A stretch of 64,000 nucleotides of DNA, taken from the NCBI GenBank assembly GCA_900457075.1, contig UGYN01000002.1, forward strand, positions 3,472,001 to 3,536,000, written 5' to 3'. Every line of letters starts with the position of its first letter. Position 1 is the stretch's first letter. The notes beneath the pieces were generated by a model. It had not been told where the DNA came from, did no database searches, and saw only the letters and a list, made by a program, of their open reading frames with translations. Of the stretch, positions 31,534-41,617 are shown one piece after another. Origin of the DNA: Serratia quinivorans. GTDB lineage: Bacteria; Pseudomonadota; Gammaproteobacteria; Enterobacterales; Enterobacteriaceae. The position numbers and the translations under genes were made by a program.

Positions 31534-32850
31534 ATGAATAACAATCAATTATCCGCACAGCTAGCCCGCCAATTGGGTGCACACCGGCACTTGCTGGTGG
31601 CATTCAGTGGCGGGCTGGATTCCAGCGTGCTATTGCATCTGCTGGTAGGGTTACGGCAGCAATTGCCGGACTTGCAGCTTCGCGCGGTGCACGTGCATCA
31701 CGGCCTGAGCGCTTTTGCCGACCAGTGGGTAACACACTGTCGGCAACAATGCGTTGCCTGGCAGCTCCCCCTGGTGGTTCAGCACGTGCAGGTTGATAGC
31801 CAGCAGGGTGGTATCGAAGCCGCAGCCCGGGCGGCACGCTACTCGGCTTTTGCCAGTACGCTGGCGGCTGATGAAACCTTGCTTACCGCGCAACACCTTG
31901 ACGACCAATGTGAAACCTTCCTGCTGGCGCTAAAACGTGGCAGTGGCCCGGCGGGCCTGTCGGCCATGGCTGCACAGACGTCGCTGGGGAATAATCATTT
32001 GCTGCGTCCACTGTTGGGTCACTCTCGCCAGCAGTTGGAGGCCTATGCGCAGCAACATCAGCTCAGTTGGATTGAAGACGACAGCAATCAGGACCCACGC
32101 TTCGACCGCAACTTTTTGCGCCTGCAGGTGTTGCCGCTACTGAATCAGCGCTGGCCGCACTTTGCTGCAGCGACGGCACGTAGTGCCAGCCTGTGCGCCG
32201 AGCAAGAGCAATTGCTGGATGAGTTGCTGGCAGAGCAACTGCACAATCTGCTCGATGAAGACCGTGCGTTGGCGATTGATGGTTTGCTGGGATGCTCAGC
32301 GGCCCGACGTTTCGCCCTGTTACGCCGTTGGATCGCGCTATTTGGCGTTACCATGCCTTCTCGGGAACAGTTGCAGCGGTTATGGGAAGAAGTGGCGCTC
32401 AGCCGCGAGGACGCCGAACCCCAGCTGCAATTGGGCCAATATCAGTTTCGCCGCTTCCGCTGCCGCTTGTATCTGCTGCCGCTGATGGCCGATCTGCGTG
32501 AAATCAGTCTAAGCTGGTCATTGGATGATTCGCTGATGCTGCCGGATGGGTTGGGTGAACTGGTCAGTGGGGAAGGAGACATCTGTTTGCGTGCGCCGCA
32601 ATCACAGCAAAAAGTGAGCATTCGTTTTAGCGCTCAGGGCAAACACCGCATCCTGGGGCGCGCGCATTCTCGTCCGATCAAAAAATTGTGGCAGGAGTTG
32701 GGTATTCCTCCGTGGCAGCGTGAGCGTATCCCGTTGATCTATTATGATGACCAGCTGATTGCGGCGCTGGGGATTTTTGTTAGCGAGGCCGGACAAACGC
32801 CTGAGGGGCAGCAGCCCTGGCGGCTGCATTGGCGTAAAAATAATAATTAG
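31534..32850 (+). CDS. tilS: tRNA(Ile)-lysidine synthase
   Basis: Attaches lysine to C34 of the CAT-anticodon tRNA-Ile, changing both decoding (AUA) and charging. The 438-aa protein carries the PP-loop ATPase motif SGGLDSS at residues 25-31, AAARAARYSAF near residue 95, and a C-terminal substrate-binding domain with RAHSRPIKKLWQELGIP. It is the first return to the E. coli order after the ldcC-to-dtpC block (accA, ldcC, yaeR, tilS in E. coli). Confidence 0.97.
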   Translation: MNNNQLSAQLARQLGAHRHLLVAFSGGLDSSVLLHLLVGLRQQLPDLQLRAVHVHHGLSAFADQWVTHCRQQCVAWQLPLVVQHVQVDSQQGGIEAAARAARYSAFASTLAADETLLTAQHLDDQCETFLLALKRGSGPAGLSAMAAQTSLGNNHLLRPLLGHSRQQLEAYAQQHQLSWIEDDSNQDPRFDRNFLRLQVLPLLNQRWPHFAAATARSASLCAEQEQLLDELLAEQLHNLLDEDRALAIDGLLGCSAARRFALLRRWIALFGVTMPSREQLQRLWEEVALSREDAEPQLQLGQYQFRRFRCRLYLLPLMADLREISLSWSLDDSLMLPDGLGELVSGEGDICLRAPQSQQKVSIRFSAQGKHRILGRAHSRPIKKLWQELGIPPWQRERIPLIYYDDQLIAALGIFVSEAGQTPEGQQPWRLHWRKNNN

Positions 32851-32861
32851 ACTGAGGAACC

Positions 32862-33179
32862 ATGATGAAATTTGTGAGCGCAATGGCGGTGATGTTGGGT
32901 CTGTTCAGCCTGCCTGTAATGGCGGCGGGCGATGCGGCTGCGGGTAAGGATAAGTCCGCCAGTTGTATGGCGTGCCATGGGGCTGAAGGGAAGGTGTCGA
33001 TGCCCATGTACCCGAATCTGGCTGGGCAAAACGCCATGTATCTGGAGCATGCGTTGCAGGCTTATAAGAAGGGTGAGCGTAACGGAGGGCAGGCGGAAGT
33101 GATGAAAGCCTACGTTTCCCCGCTGTCTGATGCGGATATTGCCGATCTGGCGGCCTACTATTCCAGTCTCAAACCCTAG
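32862..33179 (+). CDS. Small periplasmic class I c-type cytochrome
   Basis: Predicted soluble electron carrier. The 105-aa precursor has a signal peptide ending about VMA-AG (residues 21-22), one haem-binding CMACH motif at 35-39, and a probable distal Met ligand in [21 protein letters not shown] precedes tandem ATG codons (32862 and 32865); either could start. It is 11 bases after tilS. E. coli has no cytochrome between tilS and rof. The partner oxidase or reductase cannot be told from this context. Its stop lies inside a short tandem repeat. Confidence 0.9.
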   Translation: MMKFVSAMAVMLGLFSLPVMAAGDAAAGKDKSASCMACHGAEGKVSMPMYPNLAGQNAMYLEHALQAYKKGERNGGQAEVMKAYVSPLSDADIADLAAYYSSLKP

Positions 33180-33211
33180 GCCAGTCTCAAACCCTAGCCA
33201 GCCTCAAACCA
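33163..33211 (+). repeat. Tandem repeat spanning the cytochrome stop codon
   Basis: CCAGTCTCAAACCCTAG occurs at 33163-33179 and again at 33181-33197. A degenerate third unit (CCAGCCTCAAACC) starts at 33198. The unit is the last codons plus the stop of the cytochrome gene, consistent with a slipped-strand duplication. Confidence 0.85.
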
Positions 33212-33221
33212 TAAATGACGA

Positions 33222-33246
33222 GGGCAGCCGTTGGGCTGCCCTGTTG
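33222..33246 (+). terminator. Probable terminator after the cytochrome gene
   Basis: GGGCAGCC (33222-33229) pairs with GGCTGCCC (33234-33241) around GTTG. The following TGTTG is only weakly T-rich. It lies between convergent genes. Confidence 0.6.
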
Positions 33247-33265
33247 GGATGGCGTTACCGCTAAA

Positions 33266-33794
<529 letters not shown>

Positions 33795-33929
33795 CTAGAC
33801 GACTATAGCACAGCTATTGTGGAGTTATTAGCACCTCAGCGCGGCTTTCGCACCGGGCTTTGCCCGGCCGTGCTGGCCGCGGTTGGGCCAAATCTAGTAC
33901 ACTGTCGCCTGATAATAATGAGGTCACCC

Positions 33930-34479
33930 ATGGCGCTGAAAGCTACTATTTATAAAGCCACGGTCAATATCGCTGATATGGATCGTCACTTCTACCACGA
34001 CGCCACGCTTACTCTGGCCCAGCATCCTTCCGAAACTGAACAGCGCATGATGCTGCGTTTGCTGGCCTGGATCTGTCATGCCGATGAGCGTCTGGTGTTT
34101 ACCAAAGGCCTGAGCGCCGATGATGAGCCGGAAATCTGGCGGCGAAACGATCATAACGGGCTGGAAATGTGGATTGAAATGGGCCTGCCTGATGAAAAAC
34201 GCATCAAGAAGGCCTGCAACCAGTCACCGAGAGTGGTGCTGTATGCTTACGGCGAACGTGCCGGCCACGTGTGGTGGCAATCGATGCAAGGCAAGGTGGC
34301 AAACCACAAAAAACCTAAGCATCCGTTTCCTGGATGATGAACAATTAGCCAAACTGGCGGCGTTGGCCAGCCGCAATATGACGCTGCAGGCCACGCTGCA
34401 AGAGGGAACTATCTGGCTTTCCGATGCTCAGAATAGTCTGGAAATCCAGTTTGCCGAGTGGCAACAGGCGCAGGTGTGA
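33930..34479 (+). pseudogene. yaeQ: YaeQ family protein, one frameshift as given
   Basis: YaeQ belongs to the PD-(D/E)xK-like superfamily; its role is not settled. The frame from ATG 33930 reads [20 protein letters not shown] up to GKVANHK, then breaks at an A run (CACAAAAAACC near 34306). The following frame supplies [19 protein letters not shown] and ends EWQQAQV at 34479. Dropping one A gives 182 aa, against 181 in E. coli. arfB begins four bases later. A homopolymer error is more likely than gene decay because the rest is well conserved. Confidence 0.86.
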
Positions 34480-34482
34480 CCG

Positions 34483-34896
34483 GTGCTTGAACTGTCAAGA
34501 AATGTAGCCATACCGGATAACGAAGTGGAATTGACCGCGATCCGCGCGCAGGGCGCGGGTGGCCAGCACGTGAACAAAACCTCAACGGCTATCCATTTGC
34601 GCTTTGACATCCGGGCATCCAGCCTGCCAGAGTATTATAAGGAAAGGCTGCTGGCCCTGAATAATCATTTAATTACCGCCGATGGCGTGGTGATTATCAA
34701 AGCGCAGGAATATCGCAGTCAGGAATTAAACCGCGAGGCGGCGTTGGCCAGACTGGTCACTTTGATCCAGCAGGCGATGGTGGTAGAAAAAACTCGCCGG
34801 GCGACCAAGCCCACCAAAGGGGCAAAATTACGTCGTCTGGAAGGCAAGGTACGGAAAGGCGCGACTAAAGCGCTGCGCGGCAAGATCCGCACTTAA
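34483..34896 (+). CDS. arfB: Alternative ribosome-rescue factor ArfB (peptidyl-tRNA hydrolase YaeJ)
   Basis: Releases peptides from ribosomes stalled on mRNA without a stop codon. The 137-aa protein starts at GTG 34483. It has the catalytic GGQ motif in [20 protein letters not shown] near residue 26 and a basic C-terminal tail ([18 protein letters not shown] to LRGKIRT) that enters the empty mRNA channel. It lies three bases behind yaeQ in a presumed shared transcript. Confidence 0.95.
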   Translation: MLELSRNVAIPDNEVELTAIRAQGAGGQHVNKTSTAIHLRFDIRASSLPEYYKERLLALNNHLITADGVVIIKAQEYRSQELNREAALARLVTLIQQAMVVEKTRRATKPTKGAKLRRLEGKVRKGATKALRGKIRT

Positions 34897-34925
34897 GGAC
34901 ACATGAACACAGTAGGAGAATAACT

Positions 34926-35609
34926 GTGAAGAAAATAACACTGGCCCTGTTTTTAGCGGCAGGGGCACTTTCGTTACTGGGATGTAATAACCACTTCCAG
35001 CCGAAAGAACAACCGCTTCAGGCGATGCAACAAAGTTATCAGGGCGTGCTGCCTTGCGCTGACTGCGGCGGTCTGGATACCGCATTATTCCTGGATAAAG
35101 ACGGTACTTTCGTCCTGCAGGAAACCTATCTCGACACCAAAGACGGCGATCAAACCTTTGCCGATTACGGTAAATGGGCGCGTACCGCCGATAAGCTGGT
35201 GCTGACCGACAGCCGTGGTGATAAGCGTTATTTCCGCCCGGTGGGTAAAAGTTTGGAAATGCTGGATCAAACCGGCATGCCGATTGAGTCGCAGTTGAAT
35301 TACCGCCTTGATCCGGTAGAGAAAGCCTTGCCTAAAACGCCGATGGCGCTGAAAGGCAGCTACACCTACATGGCGGATGCGGCAGTGTTCAAAGATTGCG
35401 CCACCGGTAAAACGTTCCCGGTCGACAATACAATCGCGCTGGAGCAGGGGTATGCCAAGGCGTACAAAACGCCGGGCGAGCCGGTGTTCCTGACGCTGAA
35501 TGGCCACTTTAGCGTTCAGCCGTCAATGGAAGAGGGGTTAACCGAGAAGGCGCTGGTGCCGGACGGTAAAATAGCCTTCGACCGCAGTAAAAATTGCGAC
35601 AGCAAATAA
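34926..35609 (+). CDS. nlpE: Outer-membrane lipoprotein NlpE (CutF)
   Basis: Surface-sensing lipoprotein that activates the Cpx envelope-stress system, for example on adhesion. The 227-aa precursor begins at GTG 34926 and has a lipobox ending LLGC with Cys20. Asparagines follow the Cys, so there is no aspartate inner-membrane retention signal. The N-terminal domain has CADC (residues 44-47). The C-terminal part has two further cysteines (FKDCATGK, SKNCDSK) that can pair. It is slightly shorter than E. coli NlpE (236 aa). Confidence 0.93.
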   Translation: MKKITLALFLAAGALSLLGCNNHFQPKEQPLQAMQQSYQGVLPCADCGGLDTALFLDKDGTFVLQETYLDTKDGDQTFADYGKWARTADKLVLTDSRGDKRYFRPVGKSLEMLDQTGMPIESQLNYRLDPVEKALPKTPMALKGSYTYMADAAVFKDCATGKTFPVDNTIALEQGYAKAYKTPGEPVFLTLNGHFSVQPSMEEGLTEKALVPDGKIAFDRSKNCDSK

Positions 35610-35615
35610 CCGCTA

Positions 35616-35645
35616 CAAAAAAACCCGCCTAGGCGGGTTTTTAGT
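35616..35645. terminator. Bidirectional terminator between nlpE and proS
   Basis: AAACCCGCCT (35621-35630) and AGGCGGGTTT (35631-35640) form a perfect 20-base palindrome flanked by As and Ts on both sides. It serves the convergent nlpE and proS genes. Confidence 0.88.
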
Positions 35646-35660
35646 TTCTGCGATAGTGGA

Positions 35661-37379
35661 TTAGCGCTTGATCTGCCCCAGCAAGAAATCAATGACTTCG
35701 CCGGTTTTAATCATTTGCTTCTCGCCGACACGGCGGTTTTTGTACTCAATCTCTTCGCTGTCGAGGTTACGGTCGCCGATCACGATAGAGTGCGGTACGC
35801 CAATCAGTTCCATATCCGCGAACATCACGCCCGGACGTTCTTTACGGTCGTCGAGGATCACGTCGATACCGTGGGAACGCAGAGTGTTGTACAACTCCTC
35901 CGCCAGCGCCTGCACGCGGAAGGATTTGTGCATGTTCATTGGCAGAATAGCCACCTGGAATGGCGCAATAGCGTCAGGCCAAATGATACCGCGTTCGTCA
36001 TGGTTCTGCTCGATAGCGGCAGCGACCACGCGGGTGACCCCGATACCGTAACAACCCATGGTCAGCACCTGATTACGGCCATCTTCACCCTGAACGGTGG
36101 CTTTCATCGCTTCCGAGTATTTGGTGCCGAGCTGGAAGATATGGCCCACTTCGATACCGCGTTTGATCAGCAGTGTGCCTTTACCGTCCGGGCTGGCATC
36201 GCCTTCAACGACGTTACGGATATCGGCAACCTGAGGCAGCGGCAGATCGCGCTCCCAGTTGATGCCGAAGTAGTGTTTACCGTCGATGTTGGCACCGGCG
36301 CCAAAATCACTCATCGCCTCTACGCTGCGATCGGCAACCACGGGAACCTGCAAATTGACCGGGCCGAGTGAACCAGGGCCTGCACCCACGATAGCGCGGA
36401 TCTCTTCTTCGGTAGCAAAGACCAACGGAGCAGCAACCTGCGGCAGCTTCTCGGCTTTGATTTCGTTTAGTTCGTGATCGCCACGCACCAACAGGGCAAC
36501 CAGCTTGTGGCCGCTCTCTTCTTTAGCACGTACCAGCAGCGTCTTGACGGTTTTCGTCACCGGCAGTTGGAATTGTTCTACCAGTTCAGCAATGGTCTTG
36601 GCGTTCGGGGTATCCACAATGCGCAGTTCTTCACTGGCTGCCGCACGCGGCTCAGCGGGTGCAACCGCTTCTGCCAGTTCGATATTGGCGGCAAAGTCGG
36701 AGCCGGTGGAAAACACGATATCGTCTTCACCGCTGTCGGCCAGTACCTGGAACTCGTGTGATGCACTACCGCCGATCGAGCCGGTATCGGCATGTACCGG
36801 ACGGAAGTCCAGGCCCATACGGCTGAAGATTTTGCTGTAGGCTTCGTACATCGCTTCGTAGGTTGCCTGCAGCGATTCCTGAGAGGTATGGAATGAGTAA
36901 GCATCCTTCATCAGGAATTCACGCGAGCGCATGACGCCGAAACGTGGGCGGACTTCATCACGGAACTTGGTCTGAATCTGGAAGAAGTTCAGCGGCAGCT
37001 GCTTGTAAGAGCTGATCTCGTTACGGATCAGGTCGGTGATCACTTCTTCGTGGGTTGGCCCCAGTACGAATGGACGATCGCCGCGATCGACAAAGCGCAG
37101 CAGCTCAGGGCCGTACTGTTCCCAACGGCCGCTTTCCTGCCACAGATCGGCAGGCTGTACCACCGGCATGCAAACTTCGATCGCGTTAGCATTGTTCATT
37201 TCTTCGCGAACGATGTTTTCAACCTTTTTCAGAACGCGCAGGCCGGTTGGCAGCCAGGTATAAAGACCGGAGGCCAGCTTGCGAATCATCCCGGCGCGCA
37301 GCATCAGCTGGTGGCTGATCACTTCGGCATCGGCAGGTGTCTCCTTCAGAGTGGAGAGCAGATATTGGCTAGTACGCAT
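35661..37379 (-). CDS. proS: Prolyl-tRNA synthetase (bacterial type, with editing domain)
   Basis: Charges tRNA-Pro in the cytosol. The 572-aa class II synthetase starts [20 protein letters not shown]. It has motif 2 around [21 protein letters not shown], an inserted editing domain (about 225-400) that removes mischarged alanine, motif 3 near [10 protein letters not shown], and an anticodon-binding C-terminal domain. The length equals the E. coli enzyme. A GGCTGCC/GGCAGCC hairpin (37416-37437) lies in its upstream region. Confidence 0.97.
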   Translation of the reverse strand: MRTSQYLLSTLKETPADAEVISHQLMLRAGMIRKLASGLYTWLPTGLRVLKKVENIVREEMNNANAIEVCMPVVQPADLWQESGRWEQYGPELLRFVDRGDRPFVLGPTHEEVITDLIRNEISSYKQLPLNFFQIQTKFRDEVRPRFGVMRSREFLMKDAYSFHTSQESLQATYEAMYEAYSKIFSRMGLDFRPVHADTGSIGGSASHEFQVLADSGEDDIVFSTGSDFAANIELAEAVAPAEPRAAASEELRIVDTPNAKTIAELVEQFQLPVTKTVKTLLVRAKEESGHKLVALLVRGDHELNEIKAEKLPQVAAPLVFATEEEIRAIVGAGPGSLGPVNLQVPVVADRSVEAMSDFGAGANIDGKHYFGINWERDLPLPQVADIRNVVEGDASPDGKGTLLIKRGIEVGHIFQLGTKYSEAMKATVQGEDGRNQVLTMGCYGIGVTRVVAAAIEQNHDERGIIWPDAIAPFQVAILPMNMHKSFRVQALAEELYNTLRSHGIDVILDDRKERPGVMFADMELIGVPHSIVIGDRNLDSEEIEYKNRRVGEKQMIKTGEVIDFLLGQIKR

Positions 37380-37502
37380 GGTGTTTTGGTTCCGTTAGAA
37401 CTGCAAATTGCAACCGGCTGCCAGTAGTAGGGCAGCCAAAATTTTCGAAAGTGATTTAGTTTACCAGTGCGAGCGGGTTGTCAAAAGAGAGACGGTGGAA
37501 TT

Positions 37503-38210
37503 TTAACGCAGGTCGAGAGACAGCACCTCGGTTTGTTGACCCACCACTCGCCAGCGCACGTTGAAATCCAGTAGCCAGACGGCATAATCCCGTTCTGCTG
37601 CTTGCCCCTTGCGGTAGGCTGGACGCGGATCCTGAGCCAGCACCTGACTGATAAAGCGCCGCAGGTGCGGATAACGCCGCTGATGTTGCAGCAACTGTTG
37701 TTCCGCTTCTGGTGCAAAGCATACCGGCATATCACCGGCAGGCGCTGCCTGAGCAAACCCGGCGCGGGCCTGTGGCTGGCTTTCGGCAAATGGCAGATAG
37801 GGTTTGATATCCACCACCGGCGTGCCGTCAACCAGATCGAGACTGCCCAACTCCAGCACCACTTCTCCGCCCTGCACACGTACGCCTTTTAATTCGATCA
37901 GCGACATACCGAGCGGATTGGGGCGGAAGGTTGAGCGGGTGGCAAAAACCCCCATCCGGGCATTACCGCCGAGGCGGGGTGGCCGGACAGTGGGGCGCCA
38001 GCCACCTTCCATGGTTTGATGGAAAATAAACATCACCCACAGATGGCTGAACTCACTGAGTCCGCGTACCGCTTCCGCCTGATTATAGGGCGGCAGCAGC
38101 ACCAACTCACCGCCACCGTCTTCGACTAACCCCGGTTGGCGGGGGACGGCGAACTTTTCTTTATACGGTGAACGGATGGTACCGATCTGGTTGAAAACAA
38201 ATTCGGTCAT
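37503..38210 (-). CDS. trmO: tRNA (N6-threonylcarbamoyladenosine-37-N6)-methyltransferase TrmO
   Basis: SAM-dependent enzyme that methylates t6A37 to m6t6A in tRNA-Thr. The 235-aa protein, the same length as E. coli TsaA/TrmO, starts MTEFVFNQIGTIRSPYKEKF. It contains RPPRLGGNARMGVFATRS and LDLVDGTPVVDIKPYLPF, the conserved SAM/tRNA-binding blocks of this beta-barrel family. Its start overlaps the rcsF stop by four bases. Confidence 0.95.
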   Translation of the reverse strand: MTEFVFNQIGTIRSPYKEKFAVPRQPGLVEDGGGELVLLPPYNQAEAVRGLSEFSHLWVMFIFHQTMEGGWRPTVRPPRLGGNARMGVFATRSTFRPNPLGMSLIELKGVRVQGGEVVLELGSLDLVDGTPVVDIKPYLPFAESQPQARAGFAQAAPAGDMPVCFAPEAEQQLLQHQRRYPHLRRFISQVLAQDPRPAYRKGQAAERDYAVWLLDFNVRWRVVGQQTEVLSLDLR

Positions 38211-38611
38211 TTGGACGAAACGTTAAGCGCTGAACCCTGGCAAATGGCCTGTTGGTAACAGCCGGCAACACCGCTGACAATCTGGCAGTCATGCAACAGC
38301 ACGGCATTAGCCTTCATATAAGAGGCGCGGATTTGCATGCGCTTACGAGCGGTCGCCAGATTCGGTGGTGAGTCCTGAACGGTTGTCTGGCAGGATTCGC
38401 CAGAGACTTCACCCAGATCGCGGAATGGTTTACCCACTAATTCTTCTGCACTTTTGTACAGTTTAACCGGTGCCGGACGCGCTGCTGGCGTGGGTTTGGT
38501 CGGAGTGGTTACTGCCGGTTTGCTGGTGCTGCTTGTGGACGGGGGCGCGAAACGCTGCGACGAACACCCTGCCAGCGCAAGCGCTAACAAACAGAGAGGT
38601 AAAGCACGCAT
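38207..38611 (-). CDS. rcsF: Outer-membrane lipoprotein RcsF, Rcs stress sensor
   Basis: Senses outer-membrane and peptidoglycan damage and signals to IgaA and the Rcs phosphorelay; BamA helps place it on the surface. The 134-aa precursor has a lipobox ending LAGC with Cys16 and Ser following, so outer-membrane sorting is expected. A proline-rich linker (about 20-50) is followed by a compact domain with four cysteines (ESCQ, LHDCQ, AGCYQ, AICQG) that form two nonconsecutive disulfides in the family. Confidence 0.95.
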   Translation of the reverse strand: MRALPLCLLALALAGCSSQRFAPPSTSSTSKPAVTTPTKPTPAARPAPVKLYKSAEELVGKPFRDLGEVSGESCQTTVQDSPPNLATARKRMQIRASYMKANAVLLHDCQIVSGVAGCYQQAICQGSALNVSSK

Positions 38612-38877
38612 TGAGATTCCTCTGCCTTGATGGAATAGTTAAGTGGCGCTATTGAAGCAATCTATGGTGGAAATAACAAGACGGGCCGTAGCCCGTCTAG
38701 ATATAAGACAAACACCCGAAAAACGTGGTTTTCGGATGTTTGGGGTAATTCAGAAGATCTAATTCTTTGTTTTCATTAGGACTAAATCATTACTTTTAGC
38801 CGCAAAGAACTATGCCAACTCTCTCGACGGGCCGTAGCCCGTCTTGCAATTATAGGAATAAATTCGGTAATTAATGA
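38612..38877. other. rcsF-metQ intergenic region with duplicated hairpin
   Basis: This 266-base gap contains two identical copies of a perfect hairpin, GACGGGC-CGTA-GCCCGTC, at 38680-38697 and 38826-38843. Between them lies a longer hairpin (38710-38722 with 38729-38741). On the reverse strand the longer hairpin pairs fully, with one G-T pair, and ends in TTT, so it may terminate metNIQ. The role of the duplicate is unknown. Confidence 0.6.
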
Positions 38878-39693
38878 TTACCAGCCTTTAACTGCGCCAC
38901 CGTTAAAGATCTTGTTGGCCGCTTCATTAACTTCGTCAGACTGATAAGCCTGAACGAACTTCTTCACGTTTTCCGCGTCTTTGTTATCTTCGCGGGCAAC
39001 CAGCAGGTTAACGTACGGTGAGTCTTTATCTTCAACAAACAGGCCGTCTTTTGCCGGCGTCAGGCCAATCTGGCTGGCGTAAGTGGTGTTGATCACCGCC
39101 AGAGCGATTTGTTGGTCGTCCAGGGAGCGTGGCAGCTGTGGTGCTTCCAGTTCAACCAGCTTCAGGTTTTTCGGGTTTTCAGTCACGTCCAATACGGTCG
39201 GCAGCAGGCCAACACCGTCTTTCAGTTTGATCAGGTTAACCTTCTGCAGCAGCAGCAGGGAGCGGCCCAGATTGGTTGGGTCGTTAGGCAGGGCAACCTG
39301 AGAACCGTCTTTCAGTTCGTCCAGCGATTTGATTTTCTTGGAGTAACCGGCAATCGGGTAAACGAAGGAGTTACCGACCGACACCAGTTTGTAGCCGCGA
39401 TCCTTGATCTGCTGATCCAGGTAAGGTTTGTGCTGGAAGGCGTTCAGATCGATATCGCCTTTGCTCAGCGCTTCGTTTGGCAGCACGTAGTCATTGAAGG
39501 TCACCAGTTCGACGTCCAGACCGTATTTCTCTTTTGCTACTTTTTGCGCGATTTCAGCGACCTGCTGTTCAGCACCGACAATGACGCCGACTTTGATATG
39601 GTTTGGATCTTTTTCTTCCTGACCGCAGCCTGCCAGAGCCAGAGTACCGATCAGTGCGCCGATTGCCGCGATGGATTTAAATTTTAACGACAT
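38878..39693 (-). CDS. metQ: Methionine ABC transporter substrate-binding lipoprotein MetQ
   Basis: Captures D- and L-methionine in the periplasm for MetNI. The 271-aa precursor has a lipobox ending LAGC with Cys23, followed by the NlpA-family binding fold (HIKVGVIVGAEQQVAEIAQK, ELEAPQLPRSLDD). It ends GGAVKGW. It is the last gene of the metN-metI-metQ operon, 59 bases after metI. Confidence 0.96.
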   Translation of the reverse strand: MSLKFKSIAAIGALIGTLALAGCGQEEKDPNHIKVGVIVGAEQQVAEIAQKVAKEKYGLDVELVTFNDYVLPNEALSKGDIDLNAFQHKPYLDQQIKDRGYKLVSVGNSFVYPIAGYSKKIKSLDELKDGSQVALPNDPTNLGRSLLLLQKVNLIKLKDGVGLLPTVLDVTENPKNLKLVELEAPQLPRSLDDQQIALAVINTTYASQIGLTPAKDGLFVEDKDSPYVNLLVAREDNKDAENVKKFVQAYQSDEVNEAANKIFNGGAVKGW

Positions 39694-39752
39694 ATCCCTT
39701 CCTCATTAGACTCGCATTTGAAATACGCTGTGTGAGCGCAGTTGCTGTAAAA

Positions 39753-40406
39753 CTACTTATGGGTGACGGCCTTGACGATCCGATCACCGAAGAACTGAAT
39801 CAGATAGACCAGCACCACCAGTAATACTAATACGGTATTCATTACTGTGGCGTTATAACCGATATAACCGTACTGATAGCCAATCTGTCCCAGACCGCCT
39901 GCGCCGACTGCGCCACCCATGGCGGAATAACCCACCAAAGTGATCAAGGTGATAGTGGCGGCGTTAACCAGGCCCGGCAGGGCTTCCGGCAGCAGCACCT
40001 TCTTGATGATTTGCATCGGGGTCGCCCCCATAGCGCGGGCTGCCTCCACCAGACCTGAGGGGATCTCCAGCAGGGCGTTTTCCACCATACGGGCAATAAA
40101 CGGCGCAGCGCCCACGGTCAGTGGCACGATAGCTGCCTGCAGGCCGATCGAGGTACCGACGATCAAACGAGTAAATGGAATCATCCACACCAACAGAATA
40201 ATGAACGGAATGGAACGGAAAACGTTCACCAGCCCGGACAGCGTCCTATATAGCGTGTTGTTGGCGGCGATTTGCCCCGGGCGGGTCACATACAGCAGCA
40301 CGCCAACCGGCAGGCCGAGTACGAAACCGAAAAAGCCGGAGACAAAGGTCATCATGACGGTTTCCCACACGCCACGAGCCATTAACCACATCATTGCCTC
40401 AGACAT
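39753..40406 (-). CDS. metI: Methionine ABC transporter permease MetI
   Basis: Inner-membrane permease of the methionine importer. The 217-aa protein has about five membrane segments and the EAA loop that contacts MetN ([21 protein letters not shown], about residues 130-150). The start overlaps the end of metN by eight bases, indicating translational coupling. Confidence 0.96.
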   Translation of the reverse strand: MSEAMMWLMARGVWETVMMTFVSGFFGFVLGLPVGVLLYVTRPGQIAANNTLYRTLSGLVNVFRSIPFIILLVWMIPFTRLIVGTSIGLQAAIVPLTVGAAPFIARMVENALLEIPSGLVEAARAMGATPMQIIKKVLLPEALPGLVNAATITLITLVGYSAMGGAVGAGGLGQIGYQYGYIGYNATVMNTVLVLLVVLVYLIQFFGDRIVKAVTHK

Positions 40407-41430
40407 AACCCAGAACCTCTACTTTTACCTGATTTTCCTGCAGGAACTTAATCGTTGCCAGCGCGTCTTCATCACTGCCATGCAGCTCTGCCAACATCAC
40501 GCCGAATTTAACGCCGCCGGCATAATCCATCTGCGCACTGATAATGTTGTTGTTAACGTTGAAACGACGGGCGGCTTCTGACAGCAGCGGCGCATCAACG
40601 GATTGGCCGGTGAACTCCAGACGCAAAAGGGGCTGACGGCCGCCACTGCGTTCCGGTGCCAGGCGTTTTGCGTAGTCGTCCGGGATATCCAAATGCAGCG
40701 TGGCTTGAATAAACTGCTGGGCCAGCGGAGTTTTCGGGTGCGAGAACACTTCGCTGACGCTGTCTTTTTCAATCAATTGACCCTGGCTGATAACCGCAAC
40801 CTGATCGCAGATGCGTTTCACCACATCCATTTCATGGGTGATCAACAGGATGGTCAGGCCGAGACGACGGTTAATGTCTTTCAGCAGTTCCAGAATTGAA
40901 CGGGTGGTGGCCGGGTCCAGCGCGCTGGTGGCTTCATCACACAGCAGGACTTTAGGTTGGCTTGCCAGCGCACGGGCAATCGCCACGCGTTGCTTCTGGC
41001 CGCCCGACAGGTTGGCCGGGTAGGCGTCATGCTTGTCTGACAGTCCGACCAGTTCCAGCAATTCGGTTACGCGTTTTTTGATTTCAGCGCGTGGGGTGTT
41101 GTCCAGCTCAAGCGGCAATGAAACGTTGCCAAACACCGTGCGGGAAGACAACAGGTTAAAGTGCTGGAATATCATACCGATCTGACGGCGAGCGCGCGTC
41201 AGTTCGCCTTCAGACAGCGAGGTCAGATCCTGTCCGTCAACCAGTACCTGGCCGGAGGTAGGACGCTCAAGCATGTTGGCGCAGCGGATTAAGGTACTTT
41301 TACCGGCGCCTGATGCACCGATAACGCCATAAATTTGCCCGGCAGGGACGTGAAGAGTCACGTCAGAGAGCGCGGTAATGGTGCGCGAACCCTGCTGGAA
41401 CACTTTGGTGATGTTAGAAAGTTTAATCAT
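40399..41430 (-). CDS. metN: Methionine ABC transporter ATP-binding protein MetN
   Basis: ATPase of the methionine importer. The 343-aa protein has Walker [10 protein letters not shown] at residues 38-46, the LSGGQKQR signature, and Walker B in [14 protein letters not shown]-terminal NIL domain (about 265-343) binds methionine and inhibits transport when the cell is replete. It is the first gene of metNIQ, with MetJ boxes and a promoter directly upstream. Confidence 0.97.
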   Translation of the reverse strand: MIKLSNITKVFQQGSRTITALSDVTLHVPAGQIYGVIGASGAGKSTLIRCANMLERPTSGQVLVDGQDLTSLSEGELTRARRQIGMIFQHFNLLSSRTVFGNVSLPLELDNTPRAEIKKRVTELLELVGLSDKHDAYPANLSGGQKQRVAIARALASQPKVLLCDEATSALDPATTRSILELLKDINRRLGLTILLITHEMDVVKRICDQVAVISQGQLIEKDSVSEVFSHPKTPLAQQFIQATLHLDIPDDYAKRLAPERSGGRQPLLRLEFTGQSVDAPLLSEAARRFNVNNNIISAQMDYAGGVKFGVMLAELHGSDEDALATIKFLQENQVKVEVLGYV

Positions 41431-41502
41431 ATTCTTCTTATTTTAGCGTGGTTGCCCGTGGCTAGATAAAAGTAAACCCTGGCGTGGACCAAGGTATGAG
41501 TC

Positions 41503-41533
41503 AGATGTTAAGGCGTCTAGACGTCCAAGTCAA
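41503..41533 (-). promoter_or_regulatory. metN promoter overlapped by tandem MetJ boxes
   Basis: Reading the reverse strand, TTGACT (41533-41528), a 17-base spacer and TAACAT (41510-41505) form a promoter toward metN. The spacer holds two adjacent 8-bp met boxes, AGGCGTCT (41511-41518) and AGACGTCC (41519-41526), each one mismatch from AGACGTCT. A weaker third box, AGATGTTA, is at 41503-41510. MetJ with S-adenosylmethionine should repress here. Confidence 0.85.
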
Positions 41534-41617
41534 CGATCAACGCTGTTCTCTGCCGTTCTCAGTGCCGGGTAAAACATGCGATACTGTCGGCGTTTTCAGG
41601 CCCTCAGGAGCAAACCG

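Noticed and set aside
20658..33265. The ldcC-to-cytochrome block as a recently acquired genomic island
   Set aside because: No integrase, tRNA attachment site, flanking repeats or IS remnants were seen, and the coding style looks like its neighbours.
37416..37437. GGCTGCC/GGCAGCC hairpin between trmO and proS as a terminator
   Set aside because: Neither strand has a T run after the stem; at most it is a leader structure of proS.
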